NCBI RefSeq assembly: GCF_013372625.1
Contig: NZ_JABXFD010000428.1
Coordinates: forward strand, 1 to 45,732
DNA from: Actinomadura sp. BRA 177
GTDB lineage: Bacteria; Actinomycetota; Actinomycetes; Streptosporangiales; Streptosporangiaceae
Length of the DNA stretch: 45,732 nt
Direction of reading: 5' to 3'
Position 1 is the first letter of the stretch; the number at the start of each line of letters is the position of its first letter. Below, piece after piece: positions 30,939 to 38,237 of this stretch. The position numbers and the translations under genes are program-made. The notes under the pieces are model-generated. The model worked only from the letters and a program-made list of their open reading frames with translations. It searched no databases and was not told the origin of the DNA.

Positions 30939-31736
30939 TCAGGGTGTGACGGCCATGGCGGTGAGGGTCCGGGCGGCCAGGGCGCGGTCGCCGGTGACGC
31001 GGACGGTGGCCGCTTCGGGGGTGCAGCGGCCGGCGGTCAGGCGGACGTAGGTCTCCCAGTCCATGGTGAGTTCGGCGGTCGGTTCTCCCGGGGCCGACAG
31101 GGCGCCGCGGCCGTTCTCGTCGACCGTGACGGCCGCTTGGAAGTCGGGCGGGCCGGTGATGGTGAGGGCGACCGATTCGCCTGGGGCGGCCTTCGCTCGG
31201 CGGGCCACTATCAGGGGGAGGGCTCCGCTGAACAGGTTCCAGAAGCAGTGCGCCGCCGGGGCGTCCAGGTTGCCCGGACGGCCCACGGCGCGGCGGACGT
31301 CCTGCTCGTGCGTCCAGCAGTCCATGGCGCGGACCATCATCAGGCGGGAGTAGGGGCCGTCCCGGCCGTCCGGCATCGTGACGACGCGGTCGGGGTCCAG
31401 GGTCGGGAGCTGGACGAGGCGGCGCTCCAGGGCGTCCGCGAGTTCCGCGGCCACGGCCGGGCCCGGGACGGCGCGGCGCATGTGCACCGCCGCCTCCAGG
31501 GTCCGGCCGAAGTCGTTGCGGATGTGGTCGAATTCGGGGACGTCGATGTCGGGTGAGGGGTCGCCGAGGAGATCGCGCTCGATGCCGACCAGGTGGGACA
31601 GCTGGTCCTTGACCGTCCAGCCGGGGCATTCGGTGGGACGGTCCCAGTCGTCGTCGGTGAGCGTCGCCGCGAGCGCGAGGGTCGAACGGACCGTCTGCTC
31701 GTAGGCGGCGGTGTTGGCGCGCATCTCCTCGTTCAT
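30939..31736 (-). CDS. MDMPI/DinB-like mycothiol-dependent enzyme
   Basis: This 265-aa protein has the TIGR03083 architecture. An N-terminal four-helix DinB-like domain begins RSTLALAATLTDDDWDRPTECPGWTVKDQLSHLVGIE, the typical metal-binding start. A C-terminal MDMPI domain carries PDFQAAVTVDENGRGALSAPG and GRCTPEAATVRVTGDRALAAR. Related proteins include mycothiol-dependent maleylpyruvate isomerase. The second metal His is likely in MDCWTHEQDVRRAVG. Substrate is unknown. It may detoxify an aromatic or electrophilic intermediate. Confidence 0.85.
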   Translation of the reverse strand: MNEEMRANTAAYEQTVRSTLALAATLTDDDWDRPTECPGWTVKDQLSHLVGIERDLLGDPSPDIDVPEFDHIRNDFGRTLEAAVHMRRAVPGPAVAAELADALERRLVQLPTLDPDRVVTMPDGRDGPYSRLMMVRAMDCWTHEQDVRRAVGRPGNLDAPAAHCFWNLFSGALPLIVARRAKAAPGESVALTITGPPDFQAAVTVDENGRGALSAPGEPTAELTMDWETYVRLTAGRCTPEAATVRVTGDRALAARTLTAMAVTP

Positions 31737-31745
31737 CCCCGGAGC

Positions 31746-32591
31746 CTACGCTCCGAGCACGTTGCCGATGATGTCGGCGTAGGCGGCCTCGCCGCGGGCG
31801 TTCGGGTGCAGGGGGGCGGCCGGGTTGACGGGGACGTAGCCCTCGACCCAGCGCCTGGACGACGACTGGCAGGCGTCGTGGCCGGCGGACGGGGTGACGA
31901 GGTCGATGTAGGTGGCGCCGTGGGCGGCGGCCTGGTCGCGGATGACGCCGTTCATCGCGTTGACGGCGCCCTGGAGGAAGTTGGCGTCGGTCGGCAGGAC
32001 GGGCTGGAAGGGCCAGCAGCCGTTCTTCTTGATGTAGAGGCCGTATCCGGTCACGACGATGTGCGCCTTCGGGGAGCGGGCGCGGATGCCGTCCAAAACG
32101 GCGCTCAGGCTCGGGCCGAGGTCGCGGGTCTTCTGGGCCACTTCGGCCTCGAACTCGCCCTTGCAGGGGGTGGCGGTGGGGTCGAGGTTGATGCAGTCTT
32201 CGGCGATGCCGACGAGGCCGACGTCGTTGCCGCCGATCGTGAGGGTGACCAGGGTGGTGGACGCGCTGAGGGCGTTGAACTGGGGCGGGACGGTGCCGGT
32301 GTCGACGCCGGCGACGCTGGTGCTCTGCGGCTGCGTCATGTGCTTGGTGCGGGCGCCGCTGCAGGTGACGTCGGTCAGGTCGGCGTTCAGCTCGTCGGCG
32401 AGCTCGTGCGCGTAGTTGTGGGTGGAGCGTCCGCATCCGATCGGGCCGGTGATGTTGGGGATGAGGGGTCCGGAGGCCATCGAGTCGCCCAGGGCCACGT
32501 ATTCGACCGTCGCCGCGTGGGCGGGGGTCGCGGCGAGGGCCGTTCCCGCGAGGACGAGTGCGCCGACCATGCCGTGCAACAGACGCTTCAT
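31746..32591 (-). CDS. Secreted SGNH/GDSL lipase-esterase
   Basis: This 281-aa exported hydrolase has a signal peptide ending near AHA (residues 1-26, MKRLLHGMVGALVLAGTALA). The SGNH blocks are visible: Ser in ALGDSMASG, Gly in CSGARTKHM, Asn in TIGGNDVG and His in PLHPNARGEAAYA. Six or more Cys residues allow the disulfides typical of Streptomyces scabies/coelicolor-type extracellular esterases. The ATG at 32591 has GGGAG upstream. It is transcribed away from a PucR-type regulator. Confidence 0.92.
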   Translation of the reverse strand: MKRLLHGMVGALVLAGTALAATPAHAATVEYVALGDSMASGPLIPNITGPIGCGRSTHNYAHELADELNADLTDVTCSGARTKHMTQPQSTSVAGVDTGTVPPQFNALSASTTLVTLTIGGNDVGLVGIAEDCINLDPTATPCKGEFEAEVAQKTRDLGPSLSAVLDGIRARSPKAHIVVTGYGLYIKKNGCWPFQPVLPTDANFLQGAVNAMNGVIRDQAAAHGATYIDLVTPSAGHDACQSSSRRWVEGYVPVNPAAPLHPNARGEAAYADIIGNVLGA

Positions 32592-32608
32592 GCCAACTCC
32601 CGGCGTCA

Positions 32609-32633
32609 TGGACGATGTCGCCGTGATCGTCCA
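32609..32633. promoter_or_regulatory. Inverted repeat between esterase and PucR genes
   Basis: TGGACGAT (32609-32616) and ATCGTCCA (32626-32633) form a perfect 8-bp inverted repeat with a nine-base spacer, about one helical turn and a half between centres. It lies in the 96-nt divergent promoter region and could be the binding site of the adjacent regulator. Confidence 0.45.
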
Positions 32634-32687
32634 GAATCTGGACAGACCGTTCAATTGGCGTGAAAACAGACTCTTGCGGGAGCGGTT

Positions 32688-33893
32688 GTGACGCACGACA
32701 ACACGGGCAGCGTGCGGGGGCTGTGCATGGGCGGGCGGCCGATGGCGCCGCGGCTGCGAGCCGGCGCCCCGCGCCTCACCCGGTGCGTCGTCGCGCGGCT
32801 GCTCGCCGAGCTGCCCGTCTACGCGGAGCTGCCGCAGGAGGAGGTCGCCGGGGACATCGCCGGCATCGTCCAGCACAGCCTCCGGCAGTTCGCGGACGTC
32901 CTGGAGCGGCGCCGCCCCGCCCGCCCGGACGAGTTCGCCAGGCAGCGCGACTCGGCGGCGCTGCGGGCCGAGGAGGGCGTGCCGCTGGACGCGATCCTGG
33001 CCGCCTACCAGATCGGCGCGGCGATGGCGTGGGAGGAGCTGACCGCCGGCGCGGAGCCGGCCGACCTGCCCGCCGTCCAGGAGGCGCTCGGCTACTTCCT
33101 GGACTTCCAGCGGCTGCTGATCTCGGCGGTCAGCGCGGCCTACCTGGAGGTGCGGCAGATCCTGGACAGCCAGGAGCACGGCGGCCGGCACGCGCTGATG
33201 ACGGCGCTGCTGGCCGGGGAGACGACCGGGCACCGCCCGGCGCCCCGGTACGCGGTGCTGACGCTGGCGTTCGCCCCGCATCCGGACGAGGCGGGCACGG
33301 GCCAGCGCGCCCGGATCGCGGCCCGGCGCAAGATCAGGCGGGTCCGGACGGTGCTGGACGAGGTGGCCGACGAGCCCGCCCTCACCGTGCTGGACGCCTC
33401 CGGCGGCACGGCCCTGCTGCCCTTCTCCGCCGGCTGGGAGGTCCTGCACGACCTGGTGGCGCGGGCCGCGAAGGCCGCCGACACGCAGATCACGGCGGCG
33501 GCGGAGATCACCGGACCCGCCGGGATCCCCGCCGCCGCCATGCAGACCGCCGAGATCATGGACCTGGTCCGCCGGGCGGGCCGCCCGCCCGGCCTGTACC
33601 GGCTCGCGGACGTCCTGCTGGACTACCAGCTCAGCCGGCCGAGCGGCGCGCTCGCCGGGCTCGCGGCCCTGCTCGCGCCGCTCGACCGCAAGCCCGAGCT
33701 GCTCCGCACGCTGGAGCGCTACATGGCCTGTGACCTGGATCGGCGGATGACGGGCGCGGCACTGCACGTCCACCCGAACACGGTGGCGTACCGCGTCCGC
33801 CGCATCAGCGCGCTGACCGGGCTCGATCCGGCCCGGCCGAGCGACCTTCAGCTACTCAACGCGGCGCTGGTCGCGCGCCGCGCCCTGCCCTGA
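32688..33893 (+). CDS. PucR/CdaR-type helix-turn-helix regulator
   Basis: This 401-aa regulator has an N-terminal RsbRD/GGDEF-like region (ELPQEEVAGDIAGIVQHSL, then GVPLDAILAAYQIGAAMAWEEL) and a C-terminal PucR HTH_30 motif (LERYMACDLDRRMTGAALHVHPNTVAYRVRRI). Such proteins activate or repress neighbouring catabolic or esterase genes. The GTG at 32688 is preceded by GGGAG. The nearest target is the divergent GDSL esterase. The gene ends two bases before the remains of the FAD oxidoreductase gene. Confidence 0.88.
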   Translation: MTHDNTGSVRGLCMGGRPMAPRLRAGAPRLTRCVVARLLAELPVYAELPQEEVAGDIAGIVQHSLRQFADVLERRRPARPDEFARQRDSAALRAEEGVPLDAILAAYQIGAAMAWEELTAGAEPADLPAVQEALGYFLDFQRLLISAVSAAYLEVRQILDSQEHGGRHALMTALLAGETTGHRPAPRYAVLTLAFAPHPDEAGTGQRARIAARRKIRRVRTVLDEVADEPALTVLDASGGTALLPFSAGWEVLHDLVARAAKAADTQITAAAEITGPAGIPAAAMQTAEIMDLVRRAGRPPGLYRLADVLLDYQLSRPSGALAGLAALLAPLDRKPELLRTLERYMACDLDRRMTGAALHVHPNTVAYRVRRISALTGLDPARPSDLQLLNAALVARRALP

Positions 33894-33895
33894 CG

Positions 33896-34028
33896 TCACC
33901 TCCCCGGCCAGCGCGTGTCGAGGATGTCGAACTGGTGCGGCAGCCGCAGCGCGTAGCGGAGCTTGTCGTTGGCCGTCAGCTTCTCGGCCCTGAAGGGGGC
34001 GAGCTTGCAGCTCTTGGCCGCCACTGGA
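33896..34028 (-). pseudogene. FAD oxidoreductase, 3' remnant
   Basis: On the minus strand, codons reading KSCKLAPFRAEKL, then NDKLRYALRLPHQFD and ending DTRWPGR run to a TGA at 33896-33898. This is the C-terminal tail of a FAD-dependent amine-oxidase-like protein, whose 5' part lies beyond the TnpB element (35238-35514). About 40 codons remain. The element took the place of the central several hundred codons, so this is insertion plus deletion, not a simple split. Confidence 0.7.
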
Positions 34029-35237
34029 TGTGGTGGGTCAGGCCGCGTCGTCGGCAGCGTGACTCACTGCCCAGCCGGCTGCGCCGCGTGCGGCGATGTT
34101 GCGGGCTGCGTTGACGTCGGCGTGCTCAGCGAAGCCGCACGACGTGCATTTAAAGGTGGCCTGGTCGGGCCGGTTCTTCTTGTCGATGTGGCCGCACGCC
34201 GAGCACTCCTGCGAGGTGTGGCGCGGGTCCACGAAGACCACCGGGACACCGGCGCGTTCGGCCTTGTAGGCGATGAAGGCGCCGAGCTGGGCGAAACTCC
34301 AGGTGTGCAGTGTGACCCGCTGGGGCTTGCGTAGCCGGACCCGCGCGCGGATGCCGCCCAGGTCTTCCAGGGCGATGCCGTGCGTGGTGCGTTGAGCCTC
34401 GGTCACGATGCTCTTGGAGATGCGGTGGTTGGTGTCCGCCGCGAAACGCCTCTCACGGCCGGACAGGTGGCGCAGTAGCCGTTTGGCGGACTTAGTCCCC
34501 TTGGCCTGGAGACGTTTGCGGAGGCGGCGGTTGCGGTGGCGGACCTGGTTGATGTGCTTGCCGGAGTGGACGGTGCCGTCGCAGGTAGTGGCGATGTTGA
34601 CGATGCCCAGGTCCACCCCCATGAACCCGTCCGGGACGTATTCGGGGGCTGGGGGGAGGTCGCAGGTGGCGTAGAGGTAGAAGCAGCCGCCGCGCCACAC
34701 CAGGTCCGACTCGCCCTGCCGGTGCGTGGCCAGCAGCTTCGCCTGCTCGGCGGAACAGGCAAAAGGGATGCTCTTGAGCCTGCCGTGGACCGTCCAGATG
34801 CTCACGGTGCGCTCCTGGATCTGCCAGGACAGCGACCGGTCGTCGAACGGCTGCGCGGCGTCCTTGCGGAACCGGACCGGTGCACCCTCCACCCTGGCGC
34901 GGCGACGCGAGCCGACCGGCCCGTAGTTGCCCGCCCTCAGGTTCTCGGCAAGGGCGGCGTAGGCGCCAGCGGCTTTGCGGATGCAGTGGATCGCTGGCTG
35001 GGCTGATAGGCCCATCGCCTTCAACTCGTCATAGACCAGCCGTTGCAGCGCGGTCTTGCCCTTCGTACCGGTGGCGAAGGCACGGCGGGAGGCGTGCCCG
35101 GCGGCCTGGTTGCACAGCTTCAGCGTCTCCCACAACGCGACCTGTGCGGCGGCGTCGGGGAGCAGCTTCACCTGCACCACCAGCTTCACCCCGACACAAT
35201 AACATTCCGTGTCCTGAACGTAACGGTGAGTTTAACT
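34026..35237 (-). mobile_element. TnpB-only IS200/IS605-type element 1
   Basis: The element carries tnpB but no tnpA (Y1 transposase). Limits are approximate: the left end lies near the TTAAACTCACC-like stretch at 35226-35237 and the right end just after the tnpB stop. A small CCAC-ATCCA-GTGG hairpin follows the stop, where IS605-type right ends fold. It interrupts a FAD oxidoreductase gene. Movement would need a TnpA from elsewhere. Confidence 0.7.
34038..35189 (-). CDS. tnpB: TnpB RNA-guided nuclease (element 1)
   Basis: This 383-aa TnpB (OrfB_IS605 type) has an N-terminal nucleic-acid-binding part (KLVVQVKLLP) and a split RuvC nuclease: Asp193 in GVDLGIVNIA, Glu275 in GIALEDLGGI and Asp358 in HADVNAARNI. 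A zinc ribbon lies between the last two (Cys329, Cys332, Cys348, Cys351). All three catalytic acids are present, so it may be active. TnpB proteins use an omega RNA from the element's 3' end to cut DNA. The start is a GTG. A homologous copy lies at 38252. Confidence 0.92.
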   Translation of the reverse strand: MKLVVQVKLLPDAAAQVALWETLKLCNQAAGHASRRAFATGTKGKTALQRLVYDELKAMGLSAQPAIHCIRKAAGAYAALAENLRAGNYGPVGSRRRARVEGAPVRFRKDAAQPFDDRSLSWQIQERTVSIWTVHGRLKSIPFACSAEQAKLLATHRQGESDLVWRGGCFYLYATCDLPPAPEYVPDGFMGVDLGIVNIATTCDGTVHSGKHINQVRHRNRRLRKRLQAKGTKSAKRLLRHLSGRERRFAADTNHRISKSIVTEAQRTTHGIALEDLGGIRARVRLRKPQRVTLHTWSFAQLGAFIAYKAERAGVPVVFVDPRHTSQECSACGHIDKKNRPDQATFKCTSCGFAEHADVNAARNIAARGAAGWAVSHAADDAA

Positions 35238-35514
35238 CGTGCTCGCCCGGCAGGTCGAGCCTGCCGCCCGTCCCGGTGCCCGGCGGGAAGATGCTGCGGG
35301 CCTTGCCGCCGAGGGCGGTGCGCTCGTAGACCTCGACCTCGAAGCCACGCTCGATCAGCTCGTGCGCGGCGGTGAGGCCGGCCACGCCGGCGCCGAGGAC
35401 GGCGACCCGCCCGCCGCTCGCCGCCCGCGCGGGCAGCGAGCCCATGGCCATCGCCCCGGCGGTGGCGGCGCCCACCACTCCCGCGTCTCGTAGGAACCTT
35501 CTGCGTGTCGTCAC
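35238..35514 (-). pseudogene. Tat-exported FAD oxidoreductase, 5' remnant
   Basis: The GTG at 35512-35514 (GGAGGG upstream) begins a twin-arginine signal (TTRRRFLRDAGVVGAATAG, cleavage near ARA). A FAD site (GGRVAVLGAGVAGLTAAHELIERGFEVEVYE) follows, then GGKARSIFPPGTGTGGRLDLPGEHE. Relatives continue with GFRFFPGFY-like text. Here the frame enters the TnpB element after HE. About 92 codons remain of an expected 550-650. Relatives are NAD(P)/FAD amine oxidase-like, often annotated as hydroxysqualene dehydroxylase-type. Confidence 0.82.
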
Positions 35515-35557
35515 GGCGACCCTCCAGGTGCCAGGCCCCCGACCCAATAAGTGGTGA

Positions 35558-35569
35558 GTTACTTGTAAC
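35558..35569. promoter_or_regulatory. Palindrome GTTACTTGTAAC (TetR-like operator)
   Basis: A perfect 12-bp palindrome lies 44 bp upstream of the broken oxidoreductase start, in an AT-rich patch with TTAC/GTAA half-sites. It is typical in style for a TetR-family operator. The gene it controlled is now destroyed. Confidence 0.4.
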
Positions 35570-35649
35570 ACGCTATTAGCACACTGCCAATAAGCCGGGA
35601 CGCGCCGGCTCCGGCCACGGTGGCATTGGTGCGAACCGAAACAGCAGTA

Positions 35650-35675
35650 GACACCGGACGCGCACGTCCGGTGTC
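35650..35675. terminator. Perfect 11-bp hairpin 3' of zinc-finger gene
   Basis: GACACCGGACG (35650-35660), loop CGCA and CGTCCGGTGTC (35665-35675) pair perfectly. It lies 33 nt after the stop of the minus-strand zinc-finger gene and fits a factor-independent terminator without a T run, common in actinomycetes. Confidence 0.6.
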
Positions 35676-35707
35676 ACTCCGCACTGGCTCCCGGTAGGGC
35701 GGCCGGC

Positions 35708-35920
35708 TCAGCCGGCGGTCGCGCCGGGGTGCTCGGTGCGGAGGTGGTGGTGGAGCGCGGACAGCTCAAGGTGCGGCTGGTGGCAGCGCACGCACGCCCA
35801 GATCCCGTCCGGAATGCTCACGCCGTGCTTCGCGCCGTCGTCCCGCGCGCAGAGCACGGTGTAGGTCTGGACGAGGCGCCGCCACGTCTTCCGGGCCGTC
35901 CCCCGAACCGCCAATGACAT
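35708..35920 (-). CDS. Small C2H2-type zinc-finger protein
   Basis: This 70-aa protein contains CVRCHQPHLELSALHHHLRTEH, which fits the classical C2H2 pattern C-x2-C-x12-H-x4-H with the hydrophobic residue before the first His in place. The N-terminal half is basic (RGTARKTWRRLVQTY). One extra Cys lies at LCARDD. The ATG has a strong ribosome site (GGAGGGGAG). Such fingers are rare in bacteria (Ros/MucR type have a shorter spacer). It may bind DNA, RNA or a protein. It is monocistronic. Confidence 0.68.
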   Translation of the reverse strand: MSLAVRGTARKTWRRLVQTYTVLCARDDGAKHGVSIPDGIWACVRCHQPHLELSALHHHLRTEHPGATAG

Positions 35921-35998
35921 TCCCGCTCCCCTCCTGGCCGATCCCTGTGGACCGGCCCAGGATAAGGCAACGGGAATGTCAAGGCGAAACGCCGGAGA

Positions 35999-36823
35999 TC
36001 ACTGGCCGATCTTCACCCCCGGCTGGCCCTGCGGGTACTCCAGCGGCCGGGCGGCCCGGCGGCCCGGGACGTTCCCGCCGCGGCGGGTCTTGAAGAGGGG
36101 CAGGATGGTCCGTCCGAAGCTGTTCTCCATCATCATCGCGCCGGCCACGTAGAGGGCGAGCACCGCGGACGCGACGAACAGCCAGCCGCCGACGTCCAGC
36201 GGCCAGGTGGACCCGGCCCAGAAGCCGGCGGAGGTGAACCCCGCGCCGACGGCCAGGCACCCCAGCAGCAGCGCCAGCATCAGGCTCTCGCCGAGCGCGG
36301 CGAGGGCGCCCATCCCGGTGATCACCGCCAGCGCCACGAACCAGAACGCGAAGCCCTGCCGTACGCTGCCGAGGACCGGTGCCGACGCGAGCGGCACCGC
36401 CCCAACGCTGATCAGCATGAAGAACAGGCCCCAGGCGAGCCAGAACGCGCCCCAGATGCCGTGCATGGCGGTGGCGAGGCCATCCCGGGCGCGGTAGGCC
36501 CACATGCCCGCCAGGAACTGCGCGAGGCCGCCCGCGAACAGCGCGAAGGGCCAGATGATCATCGGCGTGGTGGCGTCGCCGTACCAGCCGGCCTGCCAGG
36601 CGCCGACCATCATGGTCGCGGCCGCGAATCCGAACAGCCCGAGGATGGACGGTGCCGCGATGGGCTGCAGGAAGACGCGCGTCCGGTCCTCCCATATCGC
36701 GTGCTCGCCGGGCTCATTGGCGCCGCGGCCCGGCGCCGCGGTGGCGGCGCCCTCGGCGGGCGTCACGGGTGCGGCGCGCTCGCCGGACATCGGCGATTCC
36801 GCACGCTCTCTTCGCCTTGCCAT
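35999..36823 (-). CDS. GPR1/FUN34/YaaH (SatP-like) acetate transporter
   Basis: This 274-aa membrane protein has six hydrophobic segments between about residues 55 and 240, matching the SatP/YaaH family of acetate-succinate channels. The family start appears as VFLQPIAAPSILGLFGFAAATMM, replacing the usual NPAPLGL box. A polar N-terminal extension of about 45 residues and a basic tail are extra. The ATG has GAGGGGGA upstream. It may import acetate or other short acids produced by the catabolic genes. Confidence 0.82.
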   Translation of the reverse strand: MARRRERAESPMSGERAAPVTPAEGAATAAPGRGANEPGEHAIWEDRTRVFLQPIAAPSILGLFGFAAATMMVGAWQAGWYGDATTPMIIWPFALFAGGLAQFLAGMWAYRARDGLATAMHGIWGAFWLAWGLFFMLISVGAVPLASAPVLGSVRQGFAFWFVALAVITGMGALAALGESLMLALLLGCLAVGAGFTSAGFWAGSTWPLDVGGWLFVASAVLALYVAGAMMMENSFGRTILPLFKTRRGGNVPGRRAARPLEYPQGQPGVKIGQ

Positions 36824-36899
36824 GAGATCCCCCTCTGGAATCGGAGAGCTGTAAATCCCTCCTAACCGTGGTTTGGGGGGTCAAACAGGTCATGACCGG

Positions 36900-36932
36900 G
36901 ATCCTGCGGGAACAGCCGGTTCCGGAGGGATC
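36900..36932 (-). terminator. Two-part hairpin 3' of STAS gene
   Basis: GGAAC-AGCCG-GTTCC (36909-36923) forms an inner stem, and GATCC (36900-36904) with GGATC (36928-36932) an outer stem across a small internal loop. It lies about 55 nt downstream of the STAS stop and can serve as its terminator. Confidence 0.4.
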
Positions 36933-36985
36933 GTTTGCCCCGCCGGGGCGCGCACGTGGTGCTCCGATGACGGTGGAAGGCCAGG

Positions 36986-37399
36986 TCAGCGCTGGGGTCG
37001 GCAGTGGATCGCCAGCCCGGGGGTGGTGTGCCAGCCGATCAGCCGGAAGAGCCGGTCGATGTGCGGCGAGACCGTGTGCAGCACGATCAGGCGGCCGTGC
37101 TCGTGCATCTCGCGGGCCGCGACGCAGAAGGCGCGCAGCCCGGCGACGTCCATGAAGGCGAGCGCGGCCAGGTCGACGTGGACGTCCCCGGCGAGGCGGG
37201 CCTGCGCGGCGTGCAGCGCTGCGGCGACGGCCGGCGCGTTGGACACGTCGATCTCGCCGGACATGCGGAGCCACGGCGAGGCCGCCGCGGCGGCGATGTG
37301 CAGCAGCGCGGTGTCGAGCTCGACGATGTCGTAGCGGGGAGCCGCGCGCTCCCCGGAACCGGGAGCGCCCTCTCCACCGCTGATCCGCCAGATCGTCAT
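36986..37399 (-). CDS. STAS-domain protein lacking the phospho-serine
   Basis: This 137-aa protein has a STAS fold as in anti-sigma factor antagonists: WLRMSGEIDVSNAPAVAAAL, VHVDLAALAFMDVAGLRAF and IVLHTVSPHIDRLFRLIGW. In SpoIIAA/RsbV the loop reads DSSG or D(S/T)(S/A)G, with a Ser that the anti-sigma kinase phosphorylates. Here it is Asp-Val-Ala-Gly, so it cannot be switched in that way. It may be a constitutive partner or a non-canonical sensor. It stands alone, far from the HATPase gene at 13753. Confidence 0.82.
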   Translation of the reverse strand: MTIWRISGGEGAPGSGERAAPRYDIVELDTALLHIAAAAASPWLRMSGEIDVSNAPAVAAALHAAQARLAGDVHVDLAALAFMDVAGLRAFCVAAREMHEHGRLIVLHTVSPHIDRLFRLIGWHTTPGLAIHCRPQR

Positions 37400-37505
37400 G
37401 TCATGCGCACCTTCGCCGTCGGCCGGGGCGCCGCCGTCCAGGACGGACCCGTATGTGCCAGGCTCTCACCTGACGACATCCTATGGACCCCACCGGACGG
37501 ATTTC

Positions 37506-37751
37506 ATGGACGAGAAGGCGATTCTGGCCCGAATCAACGAGTTCATCGAGGAGGAGCACACCCTCCGGCAGGCGCACGAGCGCGCCGAGACGAGCGACGC
37601 CGAGGCGCAGGACCGGCTGCGCCGGCTGGAGGTGGCGCTCGACCAGTGCTGGGACCTGCTGCGCCAGCGCCGGGCGCGGCTGGCGGCGGGGCAGAACCCG
37701 GACGAGGCCGCGGTCCGCCCCGCCGCCGAGGTGGAGAACTACCGGCAGTAG
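37506..37751 (+). CDS. DUF2630 family protein
   Basis: This 81-aa helical protein matches DUF2630 over its whole length: ILARINEFIEEEHTLRQAHE, RLRRLEVALDQCWDLLRQRRARLAAGQNPDEA, ending VRPAAEVENYRQ. The family is widespread in actinobacteria, often near stress or oxidative genes, and has no assigned role. The ATG lies just after a putative divergent promoter shared with the STAS gene. The stop is four bases from the lactate permease remnant. Confidence 0.85.
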   Translation: MDEKAILARINEFIEEEHTLRQAHERAETSDAEAQDRLRRLEVALDQCWDLLRQRRARLAAGQNPDEAAVRPAAEVENYRQ

Positions 37752-37755
37752 GTGC

Positions 37756-38237
37756 TCACGGCACCATCCACCCGAGGATTCCGGTGGACTGCAGCCCGGA
37801 CAGCAGGCACATGCCGGCGAGGAACAGCAGGCTCCACAGGACGACCCGGCGGAAGATGTCGCCCTCCTTGCCGTCCAGGCCGACTGCGGCGGCCGCGATG
37901 GCGAGGTTCTGCGGCGACACCATCTTGCCGAGGACGCCGCCGGAGCTGTTCGTGGCGGCCATCAGCACGGTGTCGAGGTCGGCCTTGTTCGCGGCGGTGA
38001 CCTGCAGCGCGCCGAAGAGCGAGTTGGACGAGGTGTCCGACCCGGTCACGGCGGTGCCGAGCCAGCCGAGGATCGGCGACAGCACGGCGAACGCGCCGCC
38101 GGCCCCGGCCATCCAGGTGCCGAGCGTGACCGTCTGCCCGGACGCGTTCATCACGAACGCCAGGGCGAGGACGGCCATGACCGTGACGATCGCCCACTTG
38201 AGCTGGACGAGGGTCGTCCAGTAGGCGCGCAGGGGTG
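37756..38237 (-). pseudogene. lctP: L-lactate permease (LctP), 3' remnant
   Basis: About 160 C-terminal codons of an LctP-family permease remain. They begin at LRAYWTTLVQLKWAIVTVM and contain FVMNASGQTVTLGTW, LGWLGTAVTGSDTSSNSLFGALQ, NSSGGVLGKMVSPQNLAIAAAAVGL and a last membrane segment. Family members have about 550 aa, so roughly 390 N-terminal residues are gone and a TnpB element abuts the break. An ATG at 38178 lies within the remnant. A short product is possible but would lack most membrane segments. Confidence 0.85.
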
